Origin: Proteobacteria bacterium UBA6920
Lineage (GTDB): Bacteria > Pseudomonadota > Gammaproteobacteria > SG8-11
DNA: 19,686 nucleotides
Direction of reading: 5' to 3'
Assembly: GCA_002448875.1 (NCBI GenBank)
Contig: DKAS01000123.1
Span: forward strand, 1,838-21,523
Shown here: positions 6,942 through 13,661 of the stretch, piece after piece
Layout of the letters: each line of letters opens with the position of its first letter
Position numbering within the stretch: position 1 is the stretch's first letter
The notes under the pieces: generated by a model
The model's database searches: none
What the model was told of the DNA's origin: nothing
The model's input: the letters and a program-made list of their open reading frames with translations, nothing else
Translations under genes and position numbers: made by a program

Positions 6942-7001
6942 GGTTGGAACTTGACCAACCTTCGAGCCTGCTAGTTTGACATAAAAACCCGGTGGCAGGC
7001 T
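6942..7001. repeat. two adjacent inverted repeats in the 380-bp gap before csp
   Basis: GGTTGG (6942-6947) pairs with CCAACC (6955-6960). AGCCTGC (6965-6971) pairs with GCAGGCT (6995-7001), with a 23-nt loop. They lie within the divergent gap 6904-7283, 40-100 nt upstream of the unknown gene's ATG on the minus strand. A perfect TTGACA (6976-6981) sits in the second loop on the plus strand, with a poor TATGTT 19 nt later. The rest of the gap shows no coding potential that I would defend. Confidence 0.4.
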
Positions 7002-7175
7002 ATGTTGAATGGAAACTGATCTTGTACGGTGTCGAGACGCCACTCTCGGGCAGGCGGTTTCGCTGTAATTTTCGGCAATTTCTCCCTTTCTTGGCTGAAT
7101 CCTCGCCAGTTTTATCGAGTTTGCACCGGCCTCGTGCATCCCTGTGCCGTTTTGCAATATGGGGTACTGCATTTA

Positions 7176-7216
7176 TTGACAAATCGCTTTTCATGTACAT
7201 AGGCTGGCGATATACT
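7176..7216 (+). promoter_or_regulatory. possible csp promoter elements (imperfectly spaced)
   Basis: A perfect TTGACA (7176-7181) and a TATACT (7211-7216) lie ahead of the cold-shock gene, but 29 nt separate them, too far for a single sigma-70 promoter. TATACT with a poor -35 (TTTTCA, 7188-7193, 17-nt spacer) would give a leader of about 60 nt. A short TACATA at 7196-7201 is the only candidate near TTGACA. The true arrangement is uncertain. Confidence 0.3.
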
Positions 7217-7283
7217 CGGGAATTGTAGTGTTCGTTAGACGGTAGTTGGAGTTTTTCGTACTTACTAAATAGGGGGCAAGAAA

Positions 7284-7511
7284 GTGGTCGAAGTAAGTGA
7301 GGGGAAATCAGAGCTGGGAAAAGTAAAGTGGTTCAACAATACCAAGGGGTTTGGTTTTATCGCGCCCGAGAGTGGAGGAGAGGACGTGTTCGTGCATTAC
7401 TCGGTAATTCGGTCCGATGGCTATAAAACCCTGGCCGAAGGACAAACCGTGGAATATGAAATCATGCGCGGGCCCAAAGGGTTGCATGCAACCAATGTGG
7501 TACCGAAGTAA
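7284..7511 (+). CDS. CspA-family cold-shock protein
   Basis: A 75-residue single-stranded RNA/DNA-binding protein with one cold-shock domain. After a short leader of about ten residues it reads [15 protein letters not shown], with RNP1 (KGFGFI, residues 21-26) and RNP2 (VFVHY, 35-39) intact, and ends [10 protein letters not shown]. Members act as RNA chaperones or anti-terminators. The start is a GTG at 7284-7286, supported by AGGGGG at 7271-7276, 7 nt upstream. No ATG is available in frame before the domain. It stands alone, with a hairpin (7543-7568) after the stop. Whether it is cold-induced cannot be told; no E. coli-type cold box was seen. Confidence 0.93.
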   Translation: MVEVSEGKSELGKVKWFNNTKGFGFIAPESGGEDVFVHYSVIRSDGYKTLAEGQTVEYEIMRGPKGLHATNVVPK

Positions 7512-7535
7512 GGCGCAAACACGCCCATCACGGTT

Positions 7536-7568
7536 GTAGGTAGGGTCCGTGGCGCTTGCCACGGACCC
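7536..7568 (+). repeat. REP-like element: GTAG head plus perfect 11-bp hairpin
   Basis: GTAG (7536-7539, immediately repeated at 7540-7543) precedes a perfect inverted repeat. GGGTCCGTGGC (7543-7553) pairs with GCCACGGACCC (7558-7568) around a GCTT loop. There is no T-tract, so a simple intrinsic terminator is unlikely. A GTAG tetranucleotide next to a short GC-rich hairpin is the hallmark of REP sequences mobilised by RAYT transposases in gammaproteobacteria. It lies 3' of a gene, as REPs usually do. Only one copy is in the window. Confidence 0.5.
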
Positions 7569-7642
7569 GGAGCAGGCTAGTCAGTTTGTGTATTCCGTCC
7601 GGCCCTTGACGGAAAGTCACTTTTGTTTCGCTATTTATCCCT

Positions 7643-7648
7643 TATAAT
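7643..7648 (+). promoter_or_regulatory. -10 box upstream of efpL
   Basis: A perfect TATAAT (7643-7648) lies 83 nt before the efpL ATG. The -35 region (TTTTGT at 7621-7626, 16-nt spacer) is poor. A TTGACG at 7606-7611 is too distant. The predicted leader is about 77 nt. Confidence 0.4.
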
Positions 7649-7731
7649 TTCCCGCTTCGCCGCGCATCCAGCCCGTGTCTCGAAGGTTGTGCGGGCAACC
7701 AACCGTTAGCAGCCATGTTGAGAAGACAAAA

Positions 7732-8295
7732 ATGAAAGGCAGTGAACTGAAAAAAGGCATGGTGGTCGAGGTCGCAGGCCAGATTTGCATTGTGCGTGAG
7801 GTGGAGGTTAAGGCGCCTTCGGCGCGCGGAGCTTCGACGCTATATAAAGTGAAATTTAATGATGTGCAGAAAGGGCAGAAAGTCGAGGCCACCTTCAAGG
7901 GCGACGATACGCTGGCCGAGGTGATGCTGGTGAAACGGGCTACGCAGTTTTCCTACGTCGAGGACCAGACCTATTATTTTATGGATAGTGAAAACTTTGA
8001 ACAATACGCCCTGGATCGCGCTACGATAGAAGAACAGATTCCCTATATAACCGACGGATTGACGGGTATTGTTGCCTATCTGGTGGACGACAGGCTGATA
8101 GGCATAGAGCTGCCACCAACGGTGGAGATGGAAATCGTGGAAACCGCGCCGGTGATCAAGGGAGCGACAGCGACGGCGCGCAGCAAAACCGCGGTTCTGA
8201 CCACGGGTCTGGAACTGCAAGTGCCGGAATATTTGGCACCCGGTGAGCGAATTAAGATCAATACGCTTACCGGCAAATACATGTCCCGGGCGTAA
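7732..8295 (+). CDS. efpL: elongation factor P-like protein EfpL (YeiP)
   Basis: A 187-residue three-domain EF-P paralogue that binds the ribosome and relieves stalling at difficult, mostly proline-containing, motifs. The domain I tip loop reads KAPSARGAST with Arg32 at the place of E. coli EfpL Arg33, instead of the modified lysine of canonical EF-P. KFNDVQKGQKVEATFKGDD, FMDSENFEQY and the C-terminal PEYLAPGERIKI...GKYMSRA also match YeiP more than Efp. The start is ATG 7732 (MKGSELKKGM); an upstream in-frame extension lacks family similarity. No EF-P modification gene (epmA/B/C) is nearby, as expected for the unmodified arginine type. Confidence 0.93.
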   Translation: MKGSELKKGMVVEVAGQICIVREVEVKAPSARGASTLYKVKFNDVQKGQKVEATFKGDDTLAEVMLVKRATQFSYVEDQTYYFMDSENFEQYALDRATIEEQIPYITDGLTGIVAYLVDDRLIGIELPPTVEMEIVETAPVIKGATATARSKTAVLTTGLELQVPEYLAPGERIKINTLTGKYMSRA

Positions 8296-8335
8296 GCCAT
8301 AGCCGGCCGGTCCGGCCGCCGCCACGGGTAGACGA

Positions 8336-8341
8336 TATAAT
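8336..8341 (+). promoter_or_regulatory. -10 box for the two unknown genes after efpL
   Basis: A perfect TATAAT (8336-8341) lies 30 nt before the ATG at 8371, predicting a leader of only about 23 nt. The -35 region falls in a GC-rich stretch and is poor. The pair of small genes may therefore be transcribed from here as well as by read-through from efpL. Confidence 0.35.
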
Positions 8342-8370
8342 AGATAACCGAGAAGCAGGAACCATTTACT

Positions 8371-8655
8371 ATGGCTGAAACCATTGACGATATTACGATA
8401 ACCTATGTTGAAGAAGGCGTGGAAGTCACCAAGGAGCTGGAGAAGGAGGTGCTGACCAAGGGCGCCTGGACCACCATCATGTTCCGCTATCAGGATTGGG
8501 ATAGACAGAAAAACGAGTACGGGCCGGAAAAATATTCGATCCGGCGTTATCAGAAGCGCTACGGTGAGTACAAGCAGAAATCCAAGTTCAATATCTCCAG
8601 CAGAGATCAGGCGCAGCAGATCATCGACGTCCTTACCAAGTGGATCAAGGAATAA
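8371..8655 (+). CDS. hypothetical protein, 94 residues
   Basis: A small soluble protein of no family I can name. It starts acidic (AETIDDITITYVEEGVE, residues 2-18), has a predicted helical segment KELEKEVLTKG, then an aromatic and basic middle (TIMFRYQDWDRQ, KYSIRRYQKRYGEYKQK) and a C-terminal helix (RDQAQQIIDVLTKWIKE). There are no cysteines, signal peptide or membrane segment. The basic, Tyr/Arg/Lys-rich centre could contact nucleic acid or a negatively charged partner, which is inference only. The ATG has an AGGA 10 nt upstream. The next gene on the same strand starts 54 nt after its stop and likely belongs to the same unit. Confidence 0.78.
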   Translation: MAETIDDITITYVEEGVEVTKELEKEVLTKGAWTTIMFRYQDWDRQKNEYGPEKYSIRRYQKRYGEYKQKSKFNISSRDQAQQIIDVLTKWIKE

Positions 8656-8709
8656 AGGGGCGGTATCCGAATTCGGGCCGGGGTTTCGTCGCGAACAAGA
8701 GGTGCAGCG

Positions 8710-9081
8710 ATGGCAAGATTCGACTACATAACCATTGGGATAGTGCGTACCAGTACACCGGCGGGACATTCCTGCATGGTGGAATATTCTTATTATTTAC
8801 ATACCGAGCGCGACGAATATAAATCCAACGAGTACTACGACATCGGTTGTTTTCTTTATGGCGACGATATTCTGCGCCATAAGACGCTGGGCGAGCCGCC
8901 TTATGACATGCATCGTATTGGCAGCCATGACACCATGCCGGTGAAGCGAAGTTTCATGGTGCCATGCGAAACCCTCAACGAGGCGTGGGGCAAGGACAAT
9001 ATTTATATCAAGCTGATCGCCAGATCCGAACATGGGGCGACGGCGACCCGTGACAGCGATGTGGTCAGTGATTGGTTCTGA
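8710..9081 (+). CDS. hypothetical protein, 123 residues
   Basis: Not recognised. The sequence has alternating hydrophobic and polar residues typical of a beta-rich fold (FDYITIGIVRT, MVEYSYYLHTE, YYDIGCFLYGDD, NIYIKLIARS) and little helix propensity. There is no signal peptide or membrane segment. Two or three Cys (residues ~22, 47 and 86) and several His could bind metal, but no known motif is present. A GAGGTG six nt before the ATG is a good ribosome-binding site. It lies 54 nt after the 94-residue unknown gene, same strand. Twelve nt separate its end from the convergent lipoprotein gene, and no terminator is visible between them. Confidence 0.75.
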   Translation: MARFDYITIGIVRTSTPAGHSCMVEYSYYLHTERDEYKSNEYYDIGCFLYGDDILRHKTLGEPPYDMHRIGSHDTMPVKRSFMVPCETLNEAWGKDNIYIKLIARSEHGATATRDSDVVSDWF

Positions 9082-9093
9082 CGCGCGCGCTTC

Positions 9094-9519
9094 TCAGGGG
9101 AAAATTTTGCGTATGCGGTGCAGCGCCTGGATTTCCCGCGCGTCATAATATTTGTCGTACTGATCCGTGGCTACTCCGTCCAGGGGCAGCAGCAGCAGGC
9201 GCGCCAGATCCCGTTGCTGGTCGTCGAAAGGATCGAGCTCCCGGTCGCCCAGACTGGTCAGGGTTGCGGAATAAGCGTAGCCGCTTTGCGCAAACACCTG
9301 TTCCACGAACTGGCGACGTTGCGCGGGCGGCAGATCCCGCGGATTGCCCGGCACGTTCTCCATCACTTCATTATAGGACTTGGCCAGTTGCTCCAGTACC
9401 GACAGTTCGCCTATGGGCGCTGGAGTGTTGCCCGATGGGGCGGAAGAGCAAGCCATCAGGCTCAGCAACAGGCCACAGGCCAAGCCGCGCAGGCCCGGTG
9501 AGGTAGGGGGTAGAGGCAT
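9094..9519 (-). CDS. putative lipoprotein of unknown function
   Basis: A 141-residue exported protein. Residues 1-24 form a lipoprotein signal: Arg11, a hydrophobic stretch (GLACGLLLSL) and a lipobox LMAC with Cys24 as the lipidated residue, followed by a Ser/Pro/Asn-rich linker. The mature part is helical and charged (LEQLAKSYNEVMENVPGNP, PPAQRRQFVEQVFAQ, LDPFDDQQRDLARLLLLPLDG). An outer-membrane or periplasmic location is likely. ATG 9519 is preferred; a GTG at 9528 is also in frame, and neither has a good Shine-Dalgarno. It is divergent from the FAH-family gene and convergent with the unknown gene at 8710. Confidence 0.78.
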   Translation of the reverse strand: MPLPPTSPGLRGLACGLLLSLMACSSAPSGNTPAPIGELSVLEQLAKSYNEVMENVPGNPRDLPPAQRRQFVEQVFAQSGYAYSATLTSLGDRELDPFDDQQRDLARLLLLPLDGVATDQYDKYYDAREIQALHRIRKIFP

Positions 9520-9599
9520 AGCATGCACCGCGAAAATTTATACGCCTTCCGCCGTCGCGGTTGGCTGCCCGAAAAAAGTTATCTGCACAGGAGTTTAGC

Positions 9600-10493
9600 A
9601 TGCAACTTGCGACAATAGCAGCGGGTACGACTACTGAACTGGTACTGCTGGGAAAACTGGGTGTCTGCCGGCCGGCTGTTGCCATCGATGCCTGGCCACA
9701 GTTGAGGGATGTCGGTGAGTTGCTGCGTCATGGCCAGCGCGAATCGCTGCTGGCTCAGCTGCGCGCCCTCGCAGCCGGCAACTGTTCGTGGCAGCCCCTG
9801 GAGCCGGCACAACTGCGGGCGCCGGTGCTCAGACCACCGAAAAATATCATGTGCCTGGGCTGGAACTACGCCGATCACGCGCGGGAGTCCATGCATGCGA
9901 AAAATATCAAAGGTGAGTTGCCCGAACATCCGGTGGTATTTACCAAAGCCGCCAGCGCGGTGAACGGGCCGTTTGCCGGAATTCCAGATCATGCGGCCGT
10001 CACCCAGGAGTTGGACTGGGAGGTCGAACTGGGAGTCGTCATCGGCAGGGATTGCGTCGGTGTCAGCGTCGACCAGGCGATGGACTGCGTGTTTGGTTAT
10101 ACGGTGATAAACGATGTTTCCGCGCGCGATCTGCAGGCACGGCACAAACAATTTTTTCTCGGCAAAAGCCTGCCGGGAAGCTGCCCCATGGGACCGGCGC
10201 TGGTCACCGCCGACGAGATTGCCGATCCACAGCGTTTGCAGCTGCGTTGTCTGGTCAACGGTCAGGTAAAGCAGGATTCCAATACCAGTCACCAGATTTT
10301 CACCGTTGCTGAAGTGGTGTCGCTGTTGTCCCGCCTGGTGGGTCTGGAGCCGGGGGATGTGATCGCCACCGGCACGCCCAGTGGCGTGGGTTTCGCGCGC
10401 ACCCCGCCGCAGTTTCTGCGCGCCGGCGACGAGGTGATCTGCGAGATCGAAGGCATCGGCCGCCTGCAAAATACAGTGTTTCGCTCGGAATAA
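9600..10493 (+). CDS. fumarylacetoacetate hydrolase (FAH) family protein
   Basis: A 297-residue enzyme of the FAH superfamily, which includes hydrolases, decarboxylases and isomerases of beta-diketones and 2-oxo acids in aromatic and sugar acid catabolism. KNIMCLGWNYADHARE (81-96) opens the catalytic domain. DWEVELGVVIG (139-149) supplies the metal ligands Glu141 and Glu143, NDVSARD (171-177) supplies Asp172, and GTPSGVG (258-264) forms the active-site loop. The first ~75 residues are a variable cap. ATG 9600 is preferred over an upstream in-frame start because CAGGAG lies 6 nt before it. The gene stands alone, so its substrate cannot be inferred from an operon. A role in aromatic degradation with the Mo hydroxylase operon would be speculation. 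Confidence 0.92.
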   Translation: MQLATIAAGTTTELVLLGKLGVCRPAVAIDAWPQLRDVGELLRHGQRESLLAQLRALAAGNCSWQPLEPAQLRAPVLRPPKNIMCLGWNYADHARESMHAKNIKGELPEHPVVFTKAASAVNGPFAGIPDHAAVTQELDWEVELGVVIGRDCVGVSVDQAMDCVFGYTVINDVSARDLQARHKQFFLGKSLPGSCPMGPALVTADEIADPQRLQLRCLVNGQVKQDSNTSHQIFTVAEVVSLLSRLVGLEPGDVIATGTPSGVGFARTPPQFLRAGDEVICEIEGIGRLQNTVFRSE

Positions 10494-10653
10494 GCGTCAT
10501 CCGCCAGGTGTCCGCCTGTTTTGCGCTGGCGATACAATGATTTATTTGATTATTCGGAAAAGGCATAAAGCATTCATGGATTGCGCCCGGTCCGCGGCGG
10601 GGCCAATGCGCGCCGGCGCCACGGTCGTGTTATCACCTTTCTTTTAAAAAAAT

Positions 10654-10667
10654 AATGTTTAAACATT
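10654..10667. promoter_or_regulatory. 14-bp perfect palindrome overlapping the hpf-csd promoter
   Basis: AATGTTTAAACATT (10654-10667) is a perfect dyad preceded by a run of A. It overlaps the first bases of the candidate -35 box TTGGAC by 2 nt, a position typical of an operator. No family of regulator can be named from the sequence. Confidence 0.4.
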
Positions 10668-10696
10668 GGACCCCGGGCGGAAGCTTGCGCTATTCT
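10666..10696 (+). promoter_or_regulatory. candidate promoter of hpf-csd
   Basis: TTGGAC (10666-10671), a 19-nt spacer and TATTCT (10691-10696) give a start near 10703 and a leader of about 43 nt. The -10 box and spacing are not ideal. An A-rich tract upstream could act as an UP element. Confidence 0.35.
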
Positions 10697-10745
10697 TGGG
10701 ACAGGGAGAGAAAGTTCAATGTTGATTAGGTAGGAGAAAGCGCCT

Positions 10746-11309
10746 ATGCAATTACCTTTACAGATCACCTTTCGTAACATTCCACCCTCTGAAGCCATAG
10801 AAGCCCGCATCCGGGAAAAACTCGCAAAACTCGAACAAGTCTACGACCGCATAACCTCCTGTCGCGTGGTGCTGGAAGCGCCGCACAGTCACAAGCACAA
10901 GGGGAAAATCTACGCGGTACATATCGATATCACGGTGCCTGAAGGCGAAGTCGTGGTCAGTCATACTTCGGGAGACAAACATCAGCACGAAGACGCATAT
11001 GTCGCCATTCGCGATGCATTCAATGCCGCGCGCCGCCAGTTGGAGAACTACAGTCGTAAGCAGCGCGGTGATGTTAAATATCACATGGAAGCGCCCCATG
11101 GCACGGTCATCGAACTGGTGCCGGAGCAGGAGTATGGCCGTATTCGCAGCGCCGATGGCCGCGAAATCTACTTTCACAAGAACAGCCTGGTCAACGAAAA
11201 GTACGAGAAACTTACGGTGGGCAGCGACGTGCGCTTCGTGGAAGCCAGCGGCGACGACGGTCCGCAGGCCAGTACGGTGCATTTGATGGCCAAGCACGCC
11301 AACGAGTGA
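10746..11309 (+). CDS. ribosome hibernation (HPF/RaiA) domain fused to a cold-shock-like domain
   Basis: A 187-residue two-domain protein. Residues 1-~100 match the sigma-54 modulation/S30AE fold: LQITFRNIPPSEAIEARIREKLAKLE (a conserved beta-alpha start), then VHIDITVPEGEVVVSHTSG and YVAIRDAFNAARRQLENY. This fold binds the 30S subunit at the mRNA/tRNA channel. Residues ~118-184 resemble a cold-shock domain, with YGRIRS (130-135) in the RNP1 position and IYFHKNS (141-147) in the RNP2 position. This is not the dimerisation tail of long HPF. GGAGAAAG precedes the ATG. A clear intrinsic terminator follows, so the gene is monocistronic. Stationary-phase or stress control is expected from the family but is not shown by the sequence. 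Confidence 0.9.
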   Translation: MQLPLQITFRNIPPSEAIEARIREKLAKLEQVYDRITSCRVVLEAPHSHKHKGKIYAVHIDITVPEGEVVVSHTSGDKHQHEDAYVAIRDAFNAARRQLENYSRKQRGDVKYHMEAPHGTVIELVPEQEYGRIRSADGREIYFHKNSLVNEKYEKLTVGSDVRFVEASGDDGPQASTVHLMAKHANE

Positions 11310-11346
11310 CACCGGCGGCGGGCGCACCGCCTGCGCAGCCAGAGCA

Positions 11347-11376
11347 GGGTTGATCCCGCAGGATCAACCCTTTTTT
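11347..11376 (+). terminator. Rho-independent terminator of hpf-csd
   Basis: A perfect 10-bp stem (GGGTTGATCC at 11347-11356 with GGATCAACCC at 11361-11370), CGCA loop and six T (11371-11376). It lies 37 nt after the hpf-csd stop codon. Confidence 0.92.
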
Positions 11377-11401
11377 ATGTCTTTAGCGTCGGAGTCGGGT
11401 C

Positions 11402-11755
11402 TCAGGCAACAAACCGGCTTTTGATTTCCCGTTCCGCCGCCAGCCAGTCTTCCACTGGGTCGCCACCATTGAAACCGCGTTTTTCAGCCCGAAAGTAAGC
11501 CAGTTCGGCAATCATGCGCATTAATGCCTCGGCGTCGATGCGCACCTTGCGCTCCCGGGGCGCGGCCACGGTGGAGGTCGTTGCTACGGTCTTTTCCGCG
11601 GTGGGAGCGGCGACGGTGCGGCTTTTTTCCGCAGCTGGCGCAGCGACGGCGCGGCTTTTTACCGGAGTTTCTTTCCGAGTCTTGCTGCTCACAGTCGGGG
11701 ACTTCGCTTTGCCCGTCTTGTTGGTGCGACTGCTGCCGGATTTTTTCTCGGTCAT
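11402..11755 (-). CDS. DUF2934 domain protein with Ala/Lys-rich repeat N-terminus
   Basis: A 117-residue protein. Residues 1-~70 are disordered and basic (Lys, Ser, Thr, Ala, Pro) and contain a repeated AEKSRxVAAPx unit of 11 residues, reminiscent of histone H1-like tails. Residues ~71-115 form a DUF2934 domain: RIDAEALMRMIAELAYFRAEKRGFNGG...DWLAAEREI, with the conserved AY..AE.RGF and DWL.AE pattern. The function of DUF2934 is unknown; the basic tail suggests nucleic-acid contact (inference). ATG at 11753-11755 is chosen over a longer reading frame because GGGAGAA lies 5-6 nt upstream and the upstream residues look non-coding. Confidence 0.82.
   Translation of the reverse strand: MTEKKSGSSRTNKTGKAKSPTVSSKTRKETPVKSRAVAAPAAEKSRTVAAPTAEKTVATTSTVAAPRERKVRIDAEALMRMIAELAYFRAEKRGFNGGDPVEDWLAAEREIKSRFVA
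11593..11658. repeat. two 33-bp tandem repeat units inside the DUF2934 gene
   Basis: Unit 1 (11593-11625) and unit 2 (11626-11658) are exactly adjacent and match at 27 of 33 positions by eye. Each encodes one 11-residue AEKSRxVAAPx unit. A degenerate third copy at the protein level lies beside them. In-frame tandem duplication explains the low-complexity tail. Confidence 0.7.
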
Positions 11756-12017
11756 ATATATTCTCCCTTGGTAAAGTTGCCGACGCTCATATATCGGCGC
11801 ATGTTGTCCGCTCTGAATACAACGGGAAACGATTCGGACAGGTTGTCTGCCGGGACCGTGGTGACCCTGCTGTGATGCGGTCAGCATTGGTGCCGCCAAC
11901 CCGTTTGCAAAAGCATAGTCTAGCAGCTGGAAAATTCCCGGCAAGATGCGCATGCGGCGGTAACAGAAATCGCAGCCTGGTCGATACAATACGGGTGGTT
12001 CGGCAACGGAGAAAGCA

Positions 12018-12587
12018 ATGGGTGTGGCGCTGTTTTGCGGGGCAAGTATCGCGGTTTTCGTCAGTATTTACCTGGCGGCGATCTACAACGATCTGGTGGT
12101 GCTGAAGCACGAAATCGCCGCCCTGCAGGGGGATATGCATTCTCTGATCGCCCAGCGCCATGACGAATTGCCCAAACTGGTGGACTTTTGCCGGAGCAGA
12201 TTGTCCGATGGCGCCGCTTGCGACCAGGTGCTGGCACGGGAAAATGCCGTTTATCAGGTTTACCAAATGGCTTCGGCCGCCTCGCTGGGAGAGGCGGAAA
12301 CCGCCTTGCGCAAGGTGCTGGGCAGGTTTTTCCAGCTCACCGCCGGGCAACCGTCGCTGCTGCAGGAGGACAGGTACCGCTACTTGCAGCAGCGTGTCGG
12401 CGCGCTGCAGCTTACCCTGGCGGACCGGCGCGAACGCTATAACACCCTGGTCACTCGCAACAACATCCGGGTCGAGCGTTTTCCCGATCTCTGGATTGCC
12501 CGCCGGTTCGACTTCAAGACCCTTGACCGTCTGTATTTCCAGGAAGAGGAAATGCAGGATCTGGAAATCAAGGGCGTCTTTATATAA
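12018..12587 (+). CDS. lemA: LemA family protein
   Basis: A 189-residue membrane-anchored protein with one N-terminal transmembrane helix (GVALFCGASIAVFVSIYLAA, residues 2-21) and a long helical domain. YNDLVVLKHEIAAL after the membrane segment, and RRERYNTLVTRNN with a C-terminal FP...IARRFDFK segment, are LemA hallmarks. LemA proteins span the membrane once; their biochemical role is not established. GGAG lies 6 nt before the ATG. It precedes the two exported peptidase genes by 149 nt on the same strand, so it might be co-expressed with them. The gene is divergent from the DUF2934 gene. Confidence 0.87.
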   Translation: MGVALFCGASIAVFVSIYLAAIYNDLVVLKHEIAALQGDMHSLIAQRHDELPKLVDFCRSRLSDGAACDQVLARENAVYQVYQMASAASLGEAETALRKVLGRFFQLTAGQPSLLQEDRYRYLQQRVGALQLTLADRRERYNTLVTRNNIRVERFPDLWIARRFDFKTLDRLYFQEEEMQDLEIKGVFI

Positions 12588-12736
12588 ATAAGCATGAAAA
12601 AATAATATAAAAAGCTAAGCCCTTGGCAGGTAAAACGATATCCTGCAAACAGGCATTCTTTCCATAGTTTTTTTCCGTAAAGCGGCCGGCGGCGTGGACG
12701 AACTCCATCCAGGGGTTTCCGCCACCAGGGTCGCTG

Positions 12737-13660
12737 ATGTCGAACACAGAAATTGACAAGTCCACCGCCGCGCCGGTCGTGGCATCGTCCACCAACGACG
12801 CCGGCCCGGACAGGAGTCGGCGCCGGCTGTTACAAGGCGCTTGCCTGGGTCTGTGCGGATTGGCCACCGCCGGCGCCAGCCGCCTGCTTTGGTCAGGTGC
12901 AACCGCACCTTCGAATACCGTGGGGAGCGATTCCCTGAGCCAGATCAGTGAGGGCCTGGAATCTCCGAAAAGTCATCGCCTGGCTTATGCCGATGATGTG
13001 CTGCTGTCCGCGCAGGATCTGCTGCTGGCCACGGCTCTGCACGCGCGCTTGCTGGCGTTGCGCGACCAGCTGGGCCACGGCCAGTTCAACCTGCTGAGTT
13101 TCGATCAGGCGCGCCGCCAGGCCGCGCAATATCACCGCATAGGCTCGTTCACCGCAGCGGAAACGGCGTTTCTTGAAGAACTGTTTTATCGCGACGCGGC
13201 GGAACTGGGTTTCCGCAGCGAACGGGTGGTGGCGCAACTGAGCCATTCAGTCAAATCAACGCAACTGGTCAAAGTCGGCGAGATGGGCAATTTTCTCTAC
13301 GACGGCGCGCCGCAGGCTCTGTTTCAGCGCATCCAGCGCGACGTCGGCAACAGTTTGCTGTTGACCTCGGGTATCCGCGGCGTGGTCAAACAAACCCATA
13401 TTTATCTGGATAAGGTGGTCGCCTGCGGCGGCAATCTTTCCATGGCCTCGCGTTCGATCGCGCCACCGGCCTATTCCTACCATGCCATCGGTGACTTCGA
13501 CGTCGGCCAGGCCGGCCTGGGCCAGGGCAATTTCACCCGCATCTTTCTCGACAGCGAAGTTTGTCACCGCCTGCGCGATTTGTCCTACGTGGAAAACCGT
13601 TACGCGGAAAATAACGACCTCGGCGTGCGTTACGAGCCCTGGCACGTGAAGGTAGCCTAG
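12737..13660 (+). CDS. exported M15-family metallopeptidase (D,D-carboxypeptidase-like)
   Basis: A 307-residue peptidase of the VanY/DacB-like M15 family, expected to cut D-Ala-containing peptidoglycan stems outside the cytoplasm. A Tat-like signal lies at residues 28-48 (RRRLLQGACLGLCGLATAGA). The catalytic domain shows SGIRG (211-215, conserved Arg214), APPAYSYHAIGDFDVG (242-257) with zinc ligand His249, and EPWHVKV (300-306) with Glu300 and His303 as catalytic base and ligand. The distance from His249 to the second ligand is six residues to Asp255 (or four to Asp253), not the usual seven. Its stop is one nucleotide before the start of the Csd4-like gene, so the two form an operon. Confidence 0.85.
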   Translation: MSNTEIDKSTAAPVVASSTNDAGPDRSRRRLLQGACLGLCGLATAGASRLLWSGATAPSNTVGSDSLSQISEGLESPKSHRLAYADDVLLSAQDLLLATALHARLLALRDQLGHGQFNLLSFDQARRQAAQYHRIGSFTAAETAFLEELFYRDAAELGFRSERVVAQLSHSVKSTQLVKVGEMGNFLYDGAPQALFQRIQRDVGNSLLLTSGIRGVVKQTHIYLDKVVACGGNLSMASRSIAPPAYSYHAIGDFDVGQAGLGQGNFTRIFLDSEVCHRLRDLSYVENRYAENNDLGVRYEPWHVKVA

Positions 13661-13661
13661 C

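Noticed and set aside
6945..6980. GGAACTT as a sigma-E -35 box
   Set aside because: No matching -10 element at the required spacing; the bases are better explained as part of an inverted repeat.
7840..8769. Long minus-strand frame of 309 codons across efpL and the next gene
   Set aside because: It is antisense to efpL, which has unmistakable family similarity; the antisense protein has none.
9579..10469. Long minus-strand frame of 296 codons antisense to the FAH-family gene
   Set aside because: The plus-strand frame carries the FAH metal-binding motifs; the antisense frame is a GC-rich shadow.
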